Shown: positions 17,172-26,000, counted from the first letter of the stretch. The stretch is DNA of 64,000 nucleotides from Nonomuraea jiangxiensis (GCF_900099965.1 NZ_FNDJ01000015.1:1-64000); one strand, 5' to 3'. The notes: a model not told the origin generated them from the letters alone. Made by a program: numbers and translations.

Positions 17172-18017
17172 ATGGGACGGTTCGGCGGACGTGTGGTGCC
17201 GTTGCTGATCGGGGTCGGGCTGATCGTCACGGGCTGCGGGAACGAGTCGAGGCAGGCAGGCACGGCCACGGCGACGTCGCCGCCCCGGTCCTCCTCCGGG
17301 TCCGCCGATCCGCCGGGCGAGTCCGCCGCCCCGCCGACCAGGTCCCAGGCCCCGCCTGAGTCGCCGCCGGCGGCCACGACCCCCAGCCCCCGGCCCGAAG
17401 GGGTGCTGGTCGCCGGGCGGTACCAGCCGCTGTGGCCGTTCTCGGGACCGGAGGAGGTGGCGGACTGGGAGCGGGCCTACCGCGCGGAGGGGCGGGAGGC
17501 CTGGCGGCTGGACGCGGCCCGTACCGCGCTCGCCTTCACCCGCGACTACCTCGGATTCACCGACATCGACCGGGCCGTGAAGACCGTGCGCGAGGGGCGG
17601 CACGCGCGGGTGCACGTCGGCTCCACCCCCGAGGAGGGCTCCCGGCCGCTGGTCGCGGCCATCGTCCACCTCATCAGGTACGGCTCCGGCGAGCACGCGC
17701 CGTGGGAGGTGGTCGGCACGGACGACACGACGTTCTCGCTCACCGTGCCCCGGTACGGCGCGTCGGTGGGCTCGCCGCTGACCGTGGGCGGGCGCATCAC
17801 GGGCGTGGACGAGAGCGTCCGGGTCCAGGTGCGCCACCCGGGCACGGCCGAGCCGGTGGGCGAGTCGTGCTGCGTGAGCGCGGGCGGGGAGAACGCGCCC
17901 TGGTCGGGCCGGGTCGCCTTCCGGGCGGCACCGGGACGGACGCTGACCGTCGTGGTCTCCACCGGCGGGCACGTCGCGCCCGTGGAGCGCTTCGCGGTGA
18001 CCGGCGTGACCACCTAG
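17172..18017 (+). CDS. Lipoprotein with Gmad2 immunoglobulin-like domain
   Basis: The 281-residue protein has a lipoprotein signal (LLIGVGLIVTGC, lipid-modified Cys22), a Pro/Ser/Thr-rich linker (about 30-80), a soluble middle domain (FSGPEEVADWERAY) and a C-terminal Gmad2 Ig-like domain (VGSPLTVGGRITGVDESVRV, then TGGHVAPVERFAVTGV). It is anchored outside the membrane. Gmad2 domains are linked to sporulation or germination proteins in Gram-positives, but the role here is unknown. ATG 17172 has GGGAGG 5 bp upstream. A GTG two codons earlier is less well placed. It stands alone. Confidence 0.85.
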   Translation: MGRFGGRVVPLLIGVGLIVTGCGNESRQAGTATATSPPRSSSGSADPPGESAAPPTRSQAPPESPPAATTPSPRPEGVLVAGRYQPLWPFSGPEEVADWERAYRAEGREAWRLDAARTALAFTRDYLGFTDIDRAVKTVREGRHARVHVGSTPEEGSRPLVAAIVHLIRYGSGEHAPWEVVGTDDTTFSLTVPRYGASVGSPLTVGGRITGVDESVRVQVRHPGTAEPVGESCCVSAGGENAPWSGRVAFRAAPGRTLTVVVSTGGHVAPVERFAVTGVTT

Positions 18018-18059
18018 AAGCATCAGGTATGGCCGGCGTTGCTGTTAGCATGCGCGGTT

Positions 18060-18953
18060 ATGGAACTGCGCCAGCTCGAATACTTCGTGGCCGTCGCCGA
18101 GGAGGCGGGCTTCACCCGGGCGGCGGCCCGGCTGCACGTGGCGCAGCCCGGCGTGAGCGCGCAGATCCGCCAGCTGGAGCGGGAGATGGGGGAGGAGCTG
18201 TTCGACCGGTCGGGGCGTACGGTGCGGCTGACGGCGGTGGGCGAGGCCGTGCTGCCGTACGCGCGGGCGGCGCTGGCGGCGGTGGACGGGATGCGGCTGG
18301 TGGTGGACGAGTTCACCGGGTTGCTGCGCGGCCGCGTCATGATCGGCGGGGTGTCCGCGCCGTCGGTGCTCGACCTGCCCGGCATGCTGGCGGAGTTCCA
18401 CGAGCGGCACCCGGCCGTGGAGATCTCGCTCGTGGAGACCGATCCGGAGACGCTGCTCGACGACGTCCAGAGCGGGCGGCTCGACCTGGGCATCCTGGGG
18501 CTCGGCGGCCGGATGCCGGACGGGGTGCGGGTGCAGGTCGTCGTGGACCAGGCGCTCGTGGCGGCCGTGCACCGCGGCCACGAGCTGGCCGGGCGGAGCT
18601 CGATCACGGTGGCGGAGCTGCGCGACCTGCCGCTGATCTCCCTGCCCGTCGGCACCGGGCTGCGGACGGCGCTGGAGGAGGTGTGCGCGCAGGCCGGGTT
18701 CGGGCCGCACGTGGCGTTCGAGGCCAGCGATCCGCTGGTGGCGGGGCAGCTGGCCGGGCGCGGGCTGGGAGTGGCCATCCTGCCCGAGTCGGCGGTCGCC
18801 AGGGCCGCGTCCGAGCTGGGCGTGCTGGCCGTGACCGAGCCGGTCATGCGCGGCAGGATGGGGCTGATCTGGCGGGAGAGCGGGCCGAAGAGCCCGGCTG
18901 CCAGGGCGTTCATCGAGCACGCCCGCCGTCACCTGCCCGACCTGGCAGGCTGA
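18060..18953 (+). CDS. LysR family transcriptional regulator
   Basis: This 297-residue LysR-type regulator has an N-terminal winged helix (MELRQLEYFVAVAEEAGFTR, then LHVAQPGVSAQIRQLE) and a C-terminal effector-binding domain from about residue 90 (GRVMIGGVSAPSVLDLPG, LPLISLPVGTGLRT). No ribosome site precedes ATG 18060, so it may be leaderless. LysR proteins usually regulate a divergent neighbour, but the gene upstream is codirectional and a TetR gene follows 28 bp downstream. The target is unclear. Confidence 0.92.
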   Translation: MELRQLEYFVAVAEEAGFTRAAARLHVAQPGVSAQIRQLEREMGEELFDRSGRTVRLTAVGEAVLPYARAALAAVDGMRLVVDEFTGLLRGRVMIGGVSAPSVLDLPGMLAEFHERHPAVEISLVETDPETLLDDVQSGRLDLGILGLGGRMPDGVRVQVVVDQALVAAVHRGHELAGRSSITVAELRDLPLISLPVGTGLRTALEEVCAQAGFGPHVAFEASDPLVAGQLAGRGLGVAILPESAVARAASELGVLAVTEPVMRGRMGLIWRESGPKSPAARAFIEHARRHLPDLAG

Positions 18954-18981
18954 CTCGCGAGCCGTCGGAGGAGACCGGAGC

Positions 18982-19566
18982 ATGGGCAGGCCACGCACCA
19001 CCAGCGACGAGGCGATCCTGCGGGCCGTCGCCCGCGCGATCGGGCGGCACGGGCCGCAGGGGCTCACGCTGGCCGCCGTCGCCCGCGAGGCGGGGCTGGC
19101 CCCGGCGACGCTGGTGCAGCGGTTCGGCTCGAAGCGGGGGCTGCTGCTGGCGCTCGCCGAGCACTCCGCGCGGACCGCGGGCCGGCCGTTCGAGCAGGCC
19201 CGGGCGGAGCACGGCTCGCCGATCGAGGCGCTGCGGGCCGCCCTGGTCCACCTGTCGGCCGGGGTGTCCACCCCCGAGGAGCTGGCCGGCAGCCTCGGCT
19301 TCCTGCAGCTCGACCTGACCGATCCGGAGTTCCGCGGGCACGCGGCCGCGCACGCCGGGCACGTCCGCGACGAGATCGCCGCCCTGCTGGCGGAGGCGGT
19401 GGCCCGCGGGGAGCTGAGGGGCGAGGTGGCTGTCGGGCGGCTGGCCCGCGCGGTCCAGGTGACGTACAACGGGGTGCTCGTCCTGTGGGCGCTGACCGGT
19501 GAGGACCGGCTCGCCGACGCCCTGCGGGAGGCCGTGGACGAGACGCTGCGGCCCTATCTCCGCTGA
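18982..19566 (+). CDS. TetR family transcriptional regulator
   Basis: This is a 194-residue TetR protein of normal length. The DNA-binding domain includes GLTLAAVAREAGLAPATLVQRF and SKRGLLLALAEHS, and the ligand domain follows from residue 65. GGAGGAGA precedes ATG 18982. The spacing of 28 bp after the LysR gene suggests cotranscription of two regulators. No divergent target is adjacent. The next gene, an ABC-2 permease, starts about 100 bp downstream and could be a target. Confidence 0.92.
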   Translation: MGRPRTTSDEAILRAVARAIGRHGPQGLTLAAVAREAGLAPATLVQRFGSKRGLLLALAEHSARTAGRPFEQARAEHGSPIEALRAALVHLSAGVSTPEELAGSLGFLQLDLTDPEFRGHAAAHAGHVRDEIAALLAEAVARGELRGEVAVGRLARAVQVTYNGVLVLWALTGEDRLADALREAVDETLRPYLR

Positions 19567-19669
19567 CCGGCTCGATTCCCGTGACGCTCCCGTCAGAAAA
19601 CTGGACCGGCACCCCCCGTGGCAGGGCAAGATCGTGAGGTGAACGGCCCATCGGTCACAGAGGTGCAAC

Positions 19670-20557
19670 ATGAGCCAAGTGGAGAGCGGTTCGCCGGAGT
19701 CGCTGGCCGAACTCGCCAGGAGGTACGGGCTCCGGCCCGCCATCGGGCGGCCGCGGTTCCCGCTGTACGTGCGGCAGTTGTGGCAGCGGCGGCATTTCAT
19801 CCTGACATATGCCTCGTCGCGCAATGTGTCGCGATATTCCGGGTCGGCGCTGGGGCAACTGTGGCAGGTGCTCACACCGCTGCTGAACGCCGGGATCTAC
19901 TACGTGATGTTCGGCCTGATCCTGGGCGGCAGCCGGGGGATCGACAACTACGTGGGGTTCCTGCTGACCGGGATGTTCGTCTTCACCTACACGCAGCGCA
20001 CGGTCACGGCCGGGGCCAAGTCGATCTCCGGCAACCTGTCGCTGATCCGCGCCCTGCACTTCCCGCGGGCCTCGTTGCCGCTGGCGTACACGATCCAGGA
20101 GCTGCAGCAGCTCTTCATCTCCATAGGGGTGCTGCTGGTCATCGTGCTGATCATCGGGGAGCCGCTGAACTGGTTCTGGCTGATGATCCCGGTGGTGCTG
20201 CTGCTGCAGACGATGTTCAACATCGGCGCGGGGCTGTTCCTGGCGCGGGTCGGGGCCTCGCTGCGGGATCTCAACCAGTTGCTGCCGTTCATCATGCGTA
20301 CGTGGCTGTACGCCTCCGGGGTGTTCTTCGCGATCCATGACAAGGTCGTCGGCAGTGCCCGGTTGCCGGAGTGGGTGGCGACCGTGATGTACCTGAATCC
20401 GGCGGCCTCCTACATCGAGTGGATGCGGGACATCCTCATCGCCGGCCACACGCCGCCGCGGCTGGTGTGGATGTCGTGCCTGGCTTGGGCGGTGTTCGCG
20501 CTGGGGGCGGGCTTCTGGTACTTCTGGCGAGCCGAGGACCGCTACGGTCGCGGCTGA
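19670..20557 (+). CDS. ABC-2 type permease of polysaccharide/teichoic-acid exporter type
   Basis: The 295-residue membrane protein has about six helices and the Wzm/TagG signature near the N-terminus (RDR-like LTYASSRNVSRYSGSALGQL, WQVLTPLLNAGIYYVMFG). It ends in GFWYFWRAEDRYG. Such permeases work with a nucleotide-binding subunit (Wzt/TagH) to export undecaprenyl-linked glycans, and the ATPase gene is normally next. Here the downstream neighbour is a convergent TIGR04222 gene, so the permease is orphaned or uses a distant ATPase. AGAGGTG precedes ATG 19670. Confidence 0.88.
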   Translation: MSQVESGSPESLAELARRYGLRPAIGRPRFPLYVRQLWQRRHFILTYASSRNVSRYSGSALGQLWQVLTPLLNAGIYYVMFGLILGGSRGIDNYVGFLLTGMFVFTYTQRTVTAGAKSISGNLSLIRALHFPRASLPLAYTIQELQQLFISIGVLLVIVLIIGEPLNWFWLMIPVVLLLQTMFNIGAGLFLARVGASLRDLNQLLPFIMRTWLYASGVFFAIHDKVVGSARLPEWVATVMYLNPAASYIEWMRDILIAGHTPPRLVWMSCLAWAVFALGAGFWYFWRAEDRYGRG

Positions 20558-20638
20558 CCCGCCCGCCCGGCCCGGCCGGCGGCGGCTGACACGCTCACCC
20601 GGGCCTGGCCGGCGGTGGGTGGGGGCGCCGGGCGGCTC

Positions 20639-20705
20639 GGGTTCGCAGGGCGGGCTTGTGGGGCTCGGGTTTGCAGGGCGGGCTTGTGGGGCTCGGGTTC
20701 GCGGG
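20639..20705. repeat. 28-bp direct repeat, 2.4 copies
   Basis: Direct copies of a 28-bp unit (gggttcgcagggcgggcttg and so on) start at 20639, 20667 and, partially, 20695. They fill the gap between two convergent genes and stop at the 3' end of the TIGR04222 gene. Confidence 0.6.
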
Positions 20706-20707
20706 GG

Positions 20708-21751
20708 TCAGGAGCCTCCGCCGCCGCAACCTCCGCCACCGCCTCCGCCACAACCGCTGCCTCCGCCGCCCCCGCCGCAGCTGCTGCCTCCACCCCCGCC
20801 GCCGAAGTCGCCGCCGCCGTACGAGCCGTGGGAGCCGTGGGAGCCGCCGAAGTCGAAGAGGCCGCCGAGGTCGAAGAAGCCGCCGCCCGAGCCGGAGTCG
20901 GTGGAGCCGCCGTCGAGGACGTAGACGCTGCCCCCGCCGTACGAGCCGCAGCGGCCGGGAGCGCAGCACGACGCGACCGACCCCCCGCGGGTCCTGGCGC
21001 GCGTGTCGCGCCGCAGCGTGTCGGCCAGCCGCCGGTCCGGCAGCTTGGTCAGCCCGTGCAGCGCCACCAGCCCGACCTCCTCCGAGGCCCGCCAGGAGCC
21101 GATCGCCGGGGCCGTGCCGGCCTGCGCCAGGGCGGCCCGCCCGGCCTTCGTCAGCGGGATCGCCAGCCGGCGCCGCGCCCAGAAGAAGCAGGCCGCCCCG
21201 GCGACGGCCGCCGCGGCCGCGATCACGATGGCGCCCAGCGGCCCGCGCAGGAACGGGCTCACCAGCGCCACGACGGCCGCCAGCGCGGCCAGGACGACGA
21301 GCAGGCTCGTCCGCCGCCGCGACCGTACCCGATCGGCCGGCGCCAGCAGCAGTCCCCGCTGCCACAGCGGCGTGGACAGCAGCCGCATCGCGTCGTCACC
21401 GCTCGCGCTGTGGCGCACCTTCGCCGTGGTACGCCGGCCCACCCCGGCCTTGACGTGCCGGTAGACCGCTCGTTCGACCGGGACCCGCTTGTCCGGCCGG
21501 TAGCCCTGCACCGGCGTGACGATCCCCTCCCGCGAGATCCGCACCCCGCCCTGCGCGACCAGCGACACCAGCGCCGTGTTGATCACCCGGCGGGGCCCGC
21601 CCGCGAGGTACGCCGCCTCGTACACGTCCAGCGGCGGGGGCGTCCCCTCGCCCCTGCGGGCGGACGCCAGCGTCAGGTGTGTCCGGATAGCGGTGAAAGC
21701 GATGAATGCGAACAATGCGATGGCGGCTGTGTAGAAAACCCCGTCGTCCAT
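20708..21751 (-). CDS. TIGR04222 domain membrane protein with Gly/Cys-rich tail
   Basis: The 347-residue protein belongs to the actinobacterial TIGR04222 family. It has an N-terminal helix (MDDGVFYTAAIALFAFIAFT), the family motif PPLDVYEAAYLAGGPRRVIN, paired hydrophobic segments near 150-190, and a C-terminus dissolving into Gly-Ser-Cys repeats (about 285-347). Family function is unknown. The tail resembles those of other members and could be surface exposed and disulfide-rich. ATG 21751 follows AGGGGGA. An upstream ATG would add a non-family extension. Proline-rich frames on the opposite strand of the tail are shadows. Confidence 0.85.
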   Translation of the reverse strand: MDDGVFYTAAIALFAFIAFTAIRTHLTLASARRGEGTPPPLDVYEAAYLAGGPRRVINTALVSLVAQGGVRISREGIVTPVQGYRPDKRVPVERAVYRHVKAGVGRRTTAKVRHSASGDDAMRLLSTPLWQRGLLLAPADRVRSRRRTSLLVVLAALAAVVALVSPFLRGPLGAIVIAAAAAVAGAACFFWARRRLAIPLTKAGRAALAQAGTAPAIGSWRASEEVGLVALHGLTKLPDRRLADTLRRDTRARTRGGSVASCCAPGRCGSYGGGSVYVLDGGSTDSGSGGGFFDLGGLFDFGGSHGSHGSYGGGDFGGGGGGSSCGGGGGGSGCGGGGGGGCGGGGS

Positions 21752-21927
21752 GTGAATCCCCCTGACGTCCGAATGCAAGCACCTCTTTTTCTGCGGTCCT
21801 TTCGCCTGCATTGACGTTTCCCGGATGAGCCGAGGTTCCCGGAGAAATAAGCAGAATGAGCAGAAGGCGCAGCAGATTTGTACCGCCGCATTCCGTGACG
21901 TTCGGCGCGGCGGAATGGGGGCCCGCC

Positions 21928-23160
21928 TCAGTCCGCCGCGAGGCCGGCGGCGCGCCCGGCCAGGAACTCCTGCTCGGCCGCGTTGTCCGTCAGCGCCAGC
22001 GCCGCCCGGTAGGCCGGCACCGCCTCCGCGTCCCGCCCCAGCCGGTGCAGCAGGTCGGCCTTGGTGGCGGGCAGGTAACGGTAGCCGGCCAGCCGGCCGT
22101 CGCGTTCGAGCGCCTCGACCTCGGCCAGCGCCGCCGCCGGGCCCTCCACCATCGACAGGGCGACCGCCCGGTTGAGCGCGACGACGGGCGAGGGCCAGAT
22201 CCGCAGCAGCTCGCCGTACAGGGTGAGGATCTGCGGCCAGTCCGTCCGCTCGTAGTCCTCCGCCTGGGCGTGCACGGCCGCGATGGCCGCCTGCAACGTG
22301 AACGGCCCGGCCGGCCCGGCGGTCAGCGCAGCCACCAGCAGCCGGTCGGCCTCGGCGATCAGCTGCCGGTCCCAGGCCGAGCGGTCCTGCTCCTCCAGGC
22401 GGAGCAGTCTCCCGTGCCCGTCGGTACGGGTGGCCCGCCGCGCGTGGTGCACCAGCAGCAGCGCCAGCAGCCCGGCGGCCTCCCGGTCGGCGGGCAGCAG
22501 CCGGTGCAGCAGCCGCGCCAGGTCCAGCGCCCGGTCCGTCAGGTCGTCACGTACCAGGTCCCGGCCGGAAGGGGCGGTGTGACCGGTGGCGTAGAGCAGG
22601 TGGATGACGGTCAGCACGGCGTACATCCGCGCGGGCAACTCCTCGGCGGACGGCACCCGGTACGGGATGCGCGCCGTGGCGATCTTCTTCTTGGCCCGGG
22701 TGAGCCGGGCGGCCATGGTGGTCTCGGTCACCAGGAAGGCCCGCGCGATGTCCGGCGTCGCCACCCCGCACACCAGCCGCAGCGTGAGGGCGACGCGGGC
22801 CTCGGGGGAGAGCGCCGGATGGCAGCAGGTGAAGATCAGCCGCAGCCGGTCGTCGGGGATGGCGGTGTCGGGCTCGGGCATCTCGGCCTCCTCCGGCTCC
22901 GGCAGCAGCGGCAGCTTCCGCTCCAGCGTCTTGCGGCGGTGCAGCACGTTGAGCGCGTTACGCCGCGCGACCGTGGTCAGCCACGCGCCGGCCCGCTCGG
23001 GCACCCCGTCCCGCGGCCACGTGCGCAGCGCCTGGACGTAGGCGTCCTGCACCGCCTCCTCCGCCGTGTCCAGGTCGCGCGTCACCCGCACCGTCGCGGC
23101 GAGCACGAAGGCCCACTCGCGACGGTGCGCCTCGGCGACGGCCGCTTCGACCGGGGTCAG
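21928..23160 (-). CDS. ECF sigma factor of the ECF42 type (DUF6596/TPR-like C-terminus)
   Basis: Sigma region 2 (AATVRVTRDLDTAEEAVQDA) and region 4 (LIFTCCHPALSPEARVALTL, then TETTMAARLTRAKKKI) are followed by a long helical C-terminal domain, the hallmark of ECF42 factors of about 400 residues. These are regularly paired with YCII/DGPF proteins, and the upstream gene is one. The first ATG/GTG/TTG codon in frame (23106) would cut region 2. Family N-termini like TPVEAAVAEAHRREWAFV lie upstream behind CTG 23160, which overlaps the YCII stop as CTGA. I take CTG as the start, giving 410 residues. Target genes unknown. Confidence 0.85.
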   Translation of the reverse strand: MTPVEAAVAEAHRREWAFVLAATVRVTRDLDTAEEAVQDAYVQALRTWPRDGVPERAGAWLTTVARRNALNVLHRRKTLERKLPLLPEPEEAEMPEPDTAIPDDRLRLIFTCCHPALSPEARVALTLRLVCGVATPDIARAFLVTETTMAARLTRAKKKIATARIPYRVPSAEELPARMYAVLTVIHLLYATGHTAPSGRDLVRDDLTDRALDLARLLHRLLPADREAAGLLALLLVHHARRATRTDGHGRLLRLEEQDRSAWDRQLIAEADRLLVAALTAGPAGPFTLQAAIAAVHAQAEDYERTDWPQILTLYGELLRIWPSPVVALNRAVALSMVEGPAAALAEVEALERDGRLAGYRYLPATKADLLHRLGRDAEAVPAYRAALALTDNAAEQEFLAGRAAGLAAD

Positions 23161-23501
23161 GGCCGCTCCAGGACTTCGAGGCCGGCCAGCGGCCGGACCT
23201 CCACCCCGCCCTGCACGACGGGGGTCAGCCCGGCCAGGACCAGCGCGTGGTCGAGGTCGCGGGCCTCCATGACGAAGACGCCCCCGAGCACCTCCTTCGT
23301 CTCGATGAACGGCCCGTCCGTCACCAGGTCGCCGCGGATCGCCGTGGCCGTGTCAGGGTGCTCCAGGGCCAGCCCCATGACGATCCGCCCGCCCAGCTCG
23401 GCCACCCGCTCGGGCATCCGCAGGTGCGCCTGCTTCACCTCTTCGGGCAGGTCCGCCGGCGGCACCCGCTCGTACAGCAGCACGGCGTACTGGGCCATCA
23501 C
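23157..23501 (-). CDS. YCII-related (DGPF) protein
   Basis: This 114-residue YCII-fold protein has the DGPF motif (GDLVTDGPFIETKEVLGGVF). It starts MMAQYAVLLYERV, and either Met (23501 or 23498) may be used. Members of this family are cotranscribed with ECF42 sigma factors and are thought to modulate them or act as small enzymes. The 4-bp overlap with the sigma gene indicates translational coupling here. Confidence 0.9.
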   Translation of the reverse strand: MMAQYAVLLYERVPPADLPEEVKQAHLRMPERVAELGGRIVMGLALEHPDTATAIRGDLVTDGPFIETKEVLGGVFVMEARDLDHALVLAGLTPVVQGGVEVRPLAGLEVLERP

Positions 23502-23611
23502 GCCACCTCCAGGGCGGCCGGGTCAGTGGGCCACCGCTCCTCGAACTGCCGGGACATGTCATCGGCCTCCGTTTTCGCTCGTCTCGGCTCCTTCTACAAC
23601 ACCGACAACCG

Positions 23612-23638
23612 GGCACGGCGGGATTCGACCGCCGTGCC
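23612..23638. terminator. Hairpin after the XRE-cupin gene
   Basis: A perfect 10-bp stem (ggcacggcgg/ccgccgtgcc) with a 7-base loop lies just downstream of the reverse-strand XRE-cupin stop. It would separate that transcript from the YCII-sigma operon. Confidence 0.6.
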
Positions 23639-23652
23639 AGAGAATTTCCGGC

Positions 23653-24234
23653 TCACTTCGCCGCGGGCCGGGCGCGTACGTGCAGGCGCTCGCCCTGCGG
23701 TCCGAAGAGGGCGAGCACCTCGGAGGGCTCGTCGTCCGGGTTGAGGAAGGCGTGCGGCGTGCGCGTGTCGAACTCGGCCACCTCACCCGCCGTCAGCATC
23801 ACGTCGTGCGGCCCGAGCAGCAGGCGTAACCGCCCGGACAGCACGTACAGCCACTCGTAGCCTTCGTGCACCTGCTGCTCCGGCTCGTAGCCCGGCCAGC
23901 GCGGCGGGTAGATCTGCTTGAACGCCTGCAGCCCGCCCGGTCGGCGGCTCAGCGGGATGTACGTGGTGCCGTGGCGCTTGATCGGGCGCATGTGCACCCG
24001 CGGATCGCCGGTCGCCGGCGCGTCGACCAGCTCGTCGAGCTGGACCTGGTGCGCCCGGGCCAGCGGGAGCAGCAGCTCCAGGGTCGGTTTGCGCTGCCCC
24101 GACTCCAGGCGCGACAGGGTGCTGACGGAGATGCCGGTGCTCTTGGAGAGCTGTGCCAGGGTCGCCCCGCGCTCCAGCCGCAACGCTCGCAGCCGGGGGC
24201 CGACCGACTGAAGCACGTCATCGAGGTCGTCCAT
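23653..24234 (-). CDS. XRE family regulator with C-terminal cupin domain
   Basis: The 193-residue regulator has an N-terminal XRE helix-turn-helix (ATLAQLSKSTGISVSTLSRL) and a C-terminal double-stranded beta-helix cupin (QVHEGYEWLYVLSGRLRLLL, then EFDTRTPHAFLNPDDEPSEV). Proteins of this build sense small molecules and often control oxidoreductase or efflux genes. It diverges from the reductase-methyltransferase fusion at 24327, the obvious target. A TTGACA -35-like hexamer sits at 24271-24266. ATG 24234 is preferred over the upstream ATG at 24258 because the family begins here. Confidence 0.9.
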   Translation of the reverse strand: MDDLDDVLQSVGPRLRALRLERGATLAQLSKSTGISVSTLSRLESGQRKPTLELLLPLARAHQVQLDELVDAPATGDPRVHMRPIKRHGTTYIPLSRRPGGLQAFKQIYPPRWPGYEPEQQVHEGYEWLYVLSGRLRLLLGPHDVMLTAGEVAEFDTRTPHAFLNPDDEPSEVLALFGPQGERLHVRARPAAK

Positions 24235-24326
24235 GCGCCCAGATTGCCATTTCAGCAAGGAAGTTTGTCAAATCGCCGGTCTGCCGCGGACAGTGGCGCA
24301 TCGGATGAAACGAGAGGAGCGTCGCG

Positions 24327-26000
24327 ATGGACGCGAGGTATGACGTGGTGGTGATCGGGGGCGGAGCCGCCGGGTTGAGCGGCGCGCTCACGCTGGCCAG
24401 GGCCCGCCGCCGGGTGCTGGTGATCGACTCAGGGCAGCCGCGCAACGCCCCGGCGGACGGCGTGCACGTGTACCTGGGCCGCGAGGGCACCCCGCCGCGC
24501 GAGCTGCTGGCCACCGGTCGCGAGGAGGTGCGCGGGTACGGCGGCGAGATCGTCACGGGCACCGTCACGACCGCCGAGCGGATGGCGGACGGGCGGTTCC
24601 GGGTCGTGCTGGCGGACGGCTCGGCGGTCGAGGCCGCCCGGCTGCTGGTCGCCACCGGCCTGGTGGACGAGCTGCCGGAGGTGCCGGGACTGGCCGAGCT
24701 GTGGGGGCACGACGTGCTGCACTGCCCGTACTGCCACGGCTGGGAGGTACGCGACCAGCCGATCGGCGTCATCGGCGGCAGCCCGCTCACCGTGCACCAG
24801 GCGCTGCTGTGGCGGCAGTGGAGCGACGACGTGACCCTCTTCCACCACACCGCGCCCGAGTTGTCGGCCGACGAGCGCGAGCGGCTCGCCGCCAGGGGCG
24901 TCACCGTGGTGGAGGGCCTGGTGAGCGGGCTGGAGACGGACGGCGGCAGGCTCACCGGGGTACGCCTGGCCGACGGGCGGCTGGTTCCCCGCCGGGCCCT
25001 CGCGGTCGCCACCCGCCTGAGCGCCCGCGCCGGTGTCCTGACGGACCTGGGCCTGAAGGTGGAGGAGCAGGAGATGGGCGGCCATGCGGTCGGCACGGGC
25101 GTCGCCGCTGACCCGTCGGGGGCGACGAGCGTGCCGGGCGTGTGGGTGGCCGGGAACGTGACCAGCCTGGTCGAGCAGGTCATCGGGTCGGCGGCGGCAG
25201 GCGTACGCGCGGGAGCCGCCATCAACGCCGACCTGATCGCCGCCGAGACCAGCGCCGCCGTCACCGCCCACCGCACCCGCTCGGCGTCCGCGCACGCTCA
25301 CCACGCCGACCCCGCGTCCGGGCACGCTCATCACGCCGACCCCGCGTCCGGGCACGCTCACCATGCCGGGTCCGGGTCCGCGGCTTCGGAGGAGGAGTTC
25401 TGGGACGCCCGTTACTCTGAGAAGGAGCGGATCTGGAGCGGGAACCCCAACGTCATGCTGGTCCGCGAGATCACGGACCTGGCGCCGGGCACGGCGCTGG
25501 ACCTGGGATGCGGCGAGGGCGCCGACGCGATCTGGCTCGCCAGGCGCGGCTGGCGGGTCACCGCCGCCGACATCTCCGGCGTCGCCCTCGGCCGCGCCGC
25601 CGAGCAGGCCGAGGCCGCCGGGGTCGCGGATCGCATCGACTGGCAGCGGCACGACCTTGCCAGGTCGTTCCCCGCGGGCACGTTCGACCTCGTCGCCGCC
25701 TCGTTCCTGCACTCCCCGGTCGACCTGCCGCGCGAGGGGATCCTGCGGACGGCGGCGGCGGCCGTCGCGCCGGGCGGGGTGCTGCTCGTCATCGGCCACG
25801 CCGGCTGGCCGTCGTGGGAGCACGAGCCGCTCCCCGGCGTGCACTTCCCCACTCCGCAGGACGTGCTCGACGCCCTCGAACTGCCGGAGGGGGAGTGGGA
25901 GGTGCAGCTCAGCGAGGAGTACGAGCGCACCCAGAACGCCCCCGACGGCGCCCCCGGCACCCGCAACGACAACGTACTCAAGCTCCGCCGACTCCCCTGA
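24327..26000 (+). CDS. Bifunctional thioredoxin-reductase-like oxidoreductase/SAM methyltransferase
   Basis: Residues 1-315 are a FAD/NAD(P) oxidoreductase of the thioredoxin reductase family: FAD site DVVVIGGGAAGLSGALTLAR, redox motif CPYC (133-136), VWVAGNVTSLVEQ near the end. Residues 356-557 are a class I methyltransferase with ALDLGCGEGADAIWLARRGW. Between them lies a His-rich linker of three HAHHADPASG-like units. This domain pairing recurs in actinomycetes and may act on thiol, selenium or metalloid compounds, but the reaction is not established. The start follows GAGAGGAG. The divergent XRE-cupin gene probably regulates it. Confidence 0.85.
   Translation: MDARYDVVVIGGGAAGLSGALTLARARRRVLVIDSGQPRNAPADGVHVYLGREGTPPRELLATGREEVRGYGGEIVTGTVTTAERMADGRFRVVLADGSAVEAARLLVATGLVDELPEVPGLAELWGHDVLHCPYCHGWEVRDQPIGVIGGSPLTVHQALLWRQWSDDVTLFHHTAPELSADERERLAARGVTVVEGLVSGLETDGGRLTGVRLADGRLVPRRALAVATRLSARAGVLTDLGLKVEEQEMGGHAVGTGVAADPSGATSVPGVWVAGNVTSLVEQVIGSAAAGVRAGAAINADLIAAETSAAVTAHRTRSASAHAHHADPASGHAHHADPASGHAHHAGSGSAASEEEFWDARYSEKERIWSGNPNVMLVREITDLAPGTALDLGCGEGADAIWLARRGWRVTAADISGVALGRAAEQAEAAGVADRIDWQRHDLARSFPAGTFDLVAASFLHSPVDLPREGILRTAAAAVAPGGVLLVIGHAGWPSWEHEPLPGVHFPTPQDVLDALELPEGEWEVQLSEEYERTQNAPDGAPGTRNDNVLKLRRLP
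25292..25381 (+). repeat. 30-bp in-frame repeat encoding a His-rich linker
   Basis: Three 30-bp copies start at 25292, 25322 and 25352. The first two are almost identical; the third diverges at its end. They encode AHAHHADPASG-type units between the two enzyme domains. The clustered His residues could bind metal. Confidence 0.85.

Noticed and set aside
20619..20924. Forward-strand proline-rich frame with long PPPP runs
   Set aside because: It is the antisense of the Gly/Ser/Cys-rich tail of the TIGR04222 gene; the reverse frame has the real start, ribosome site and family similarity.
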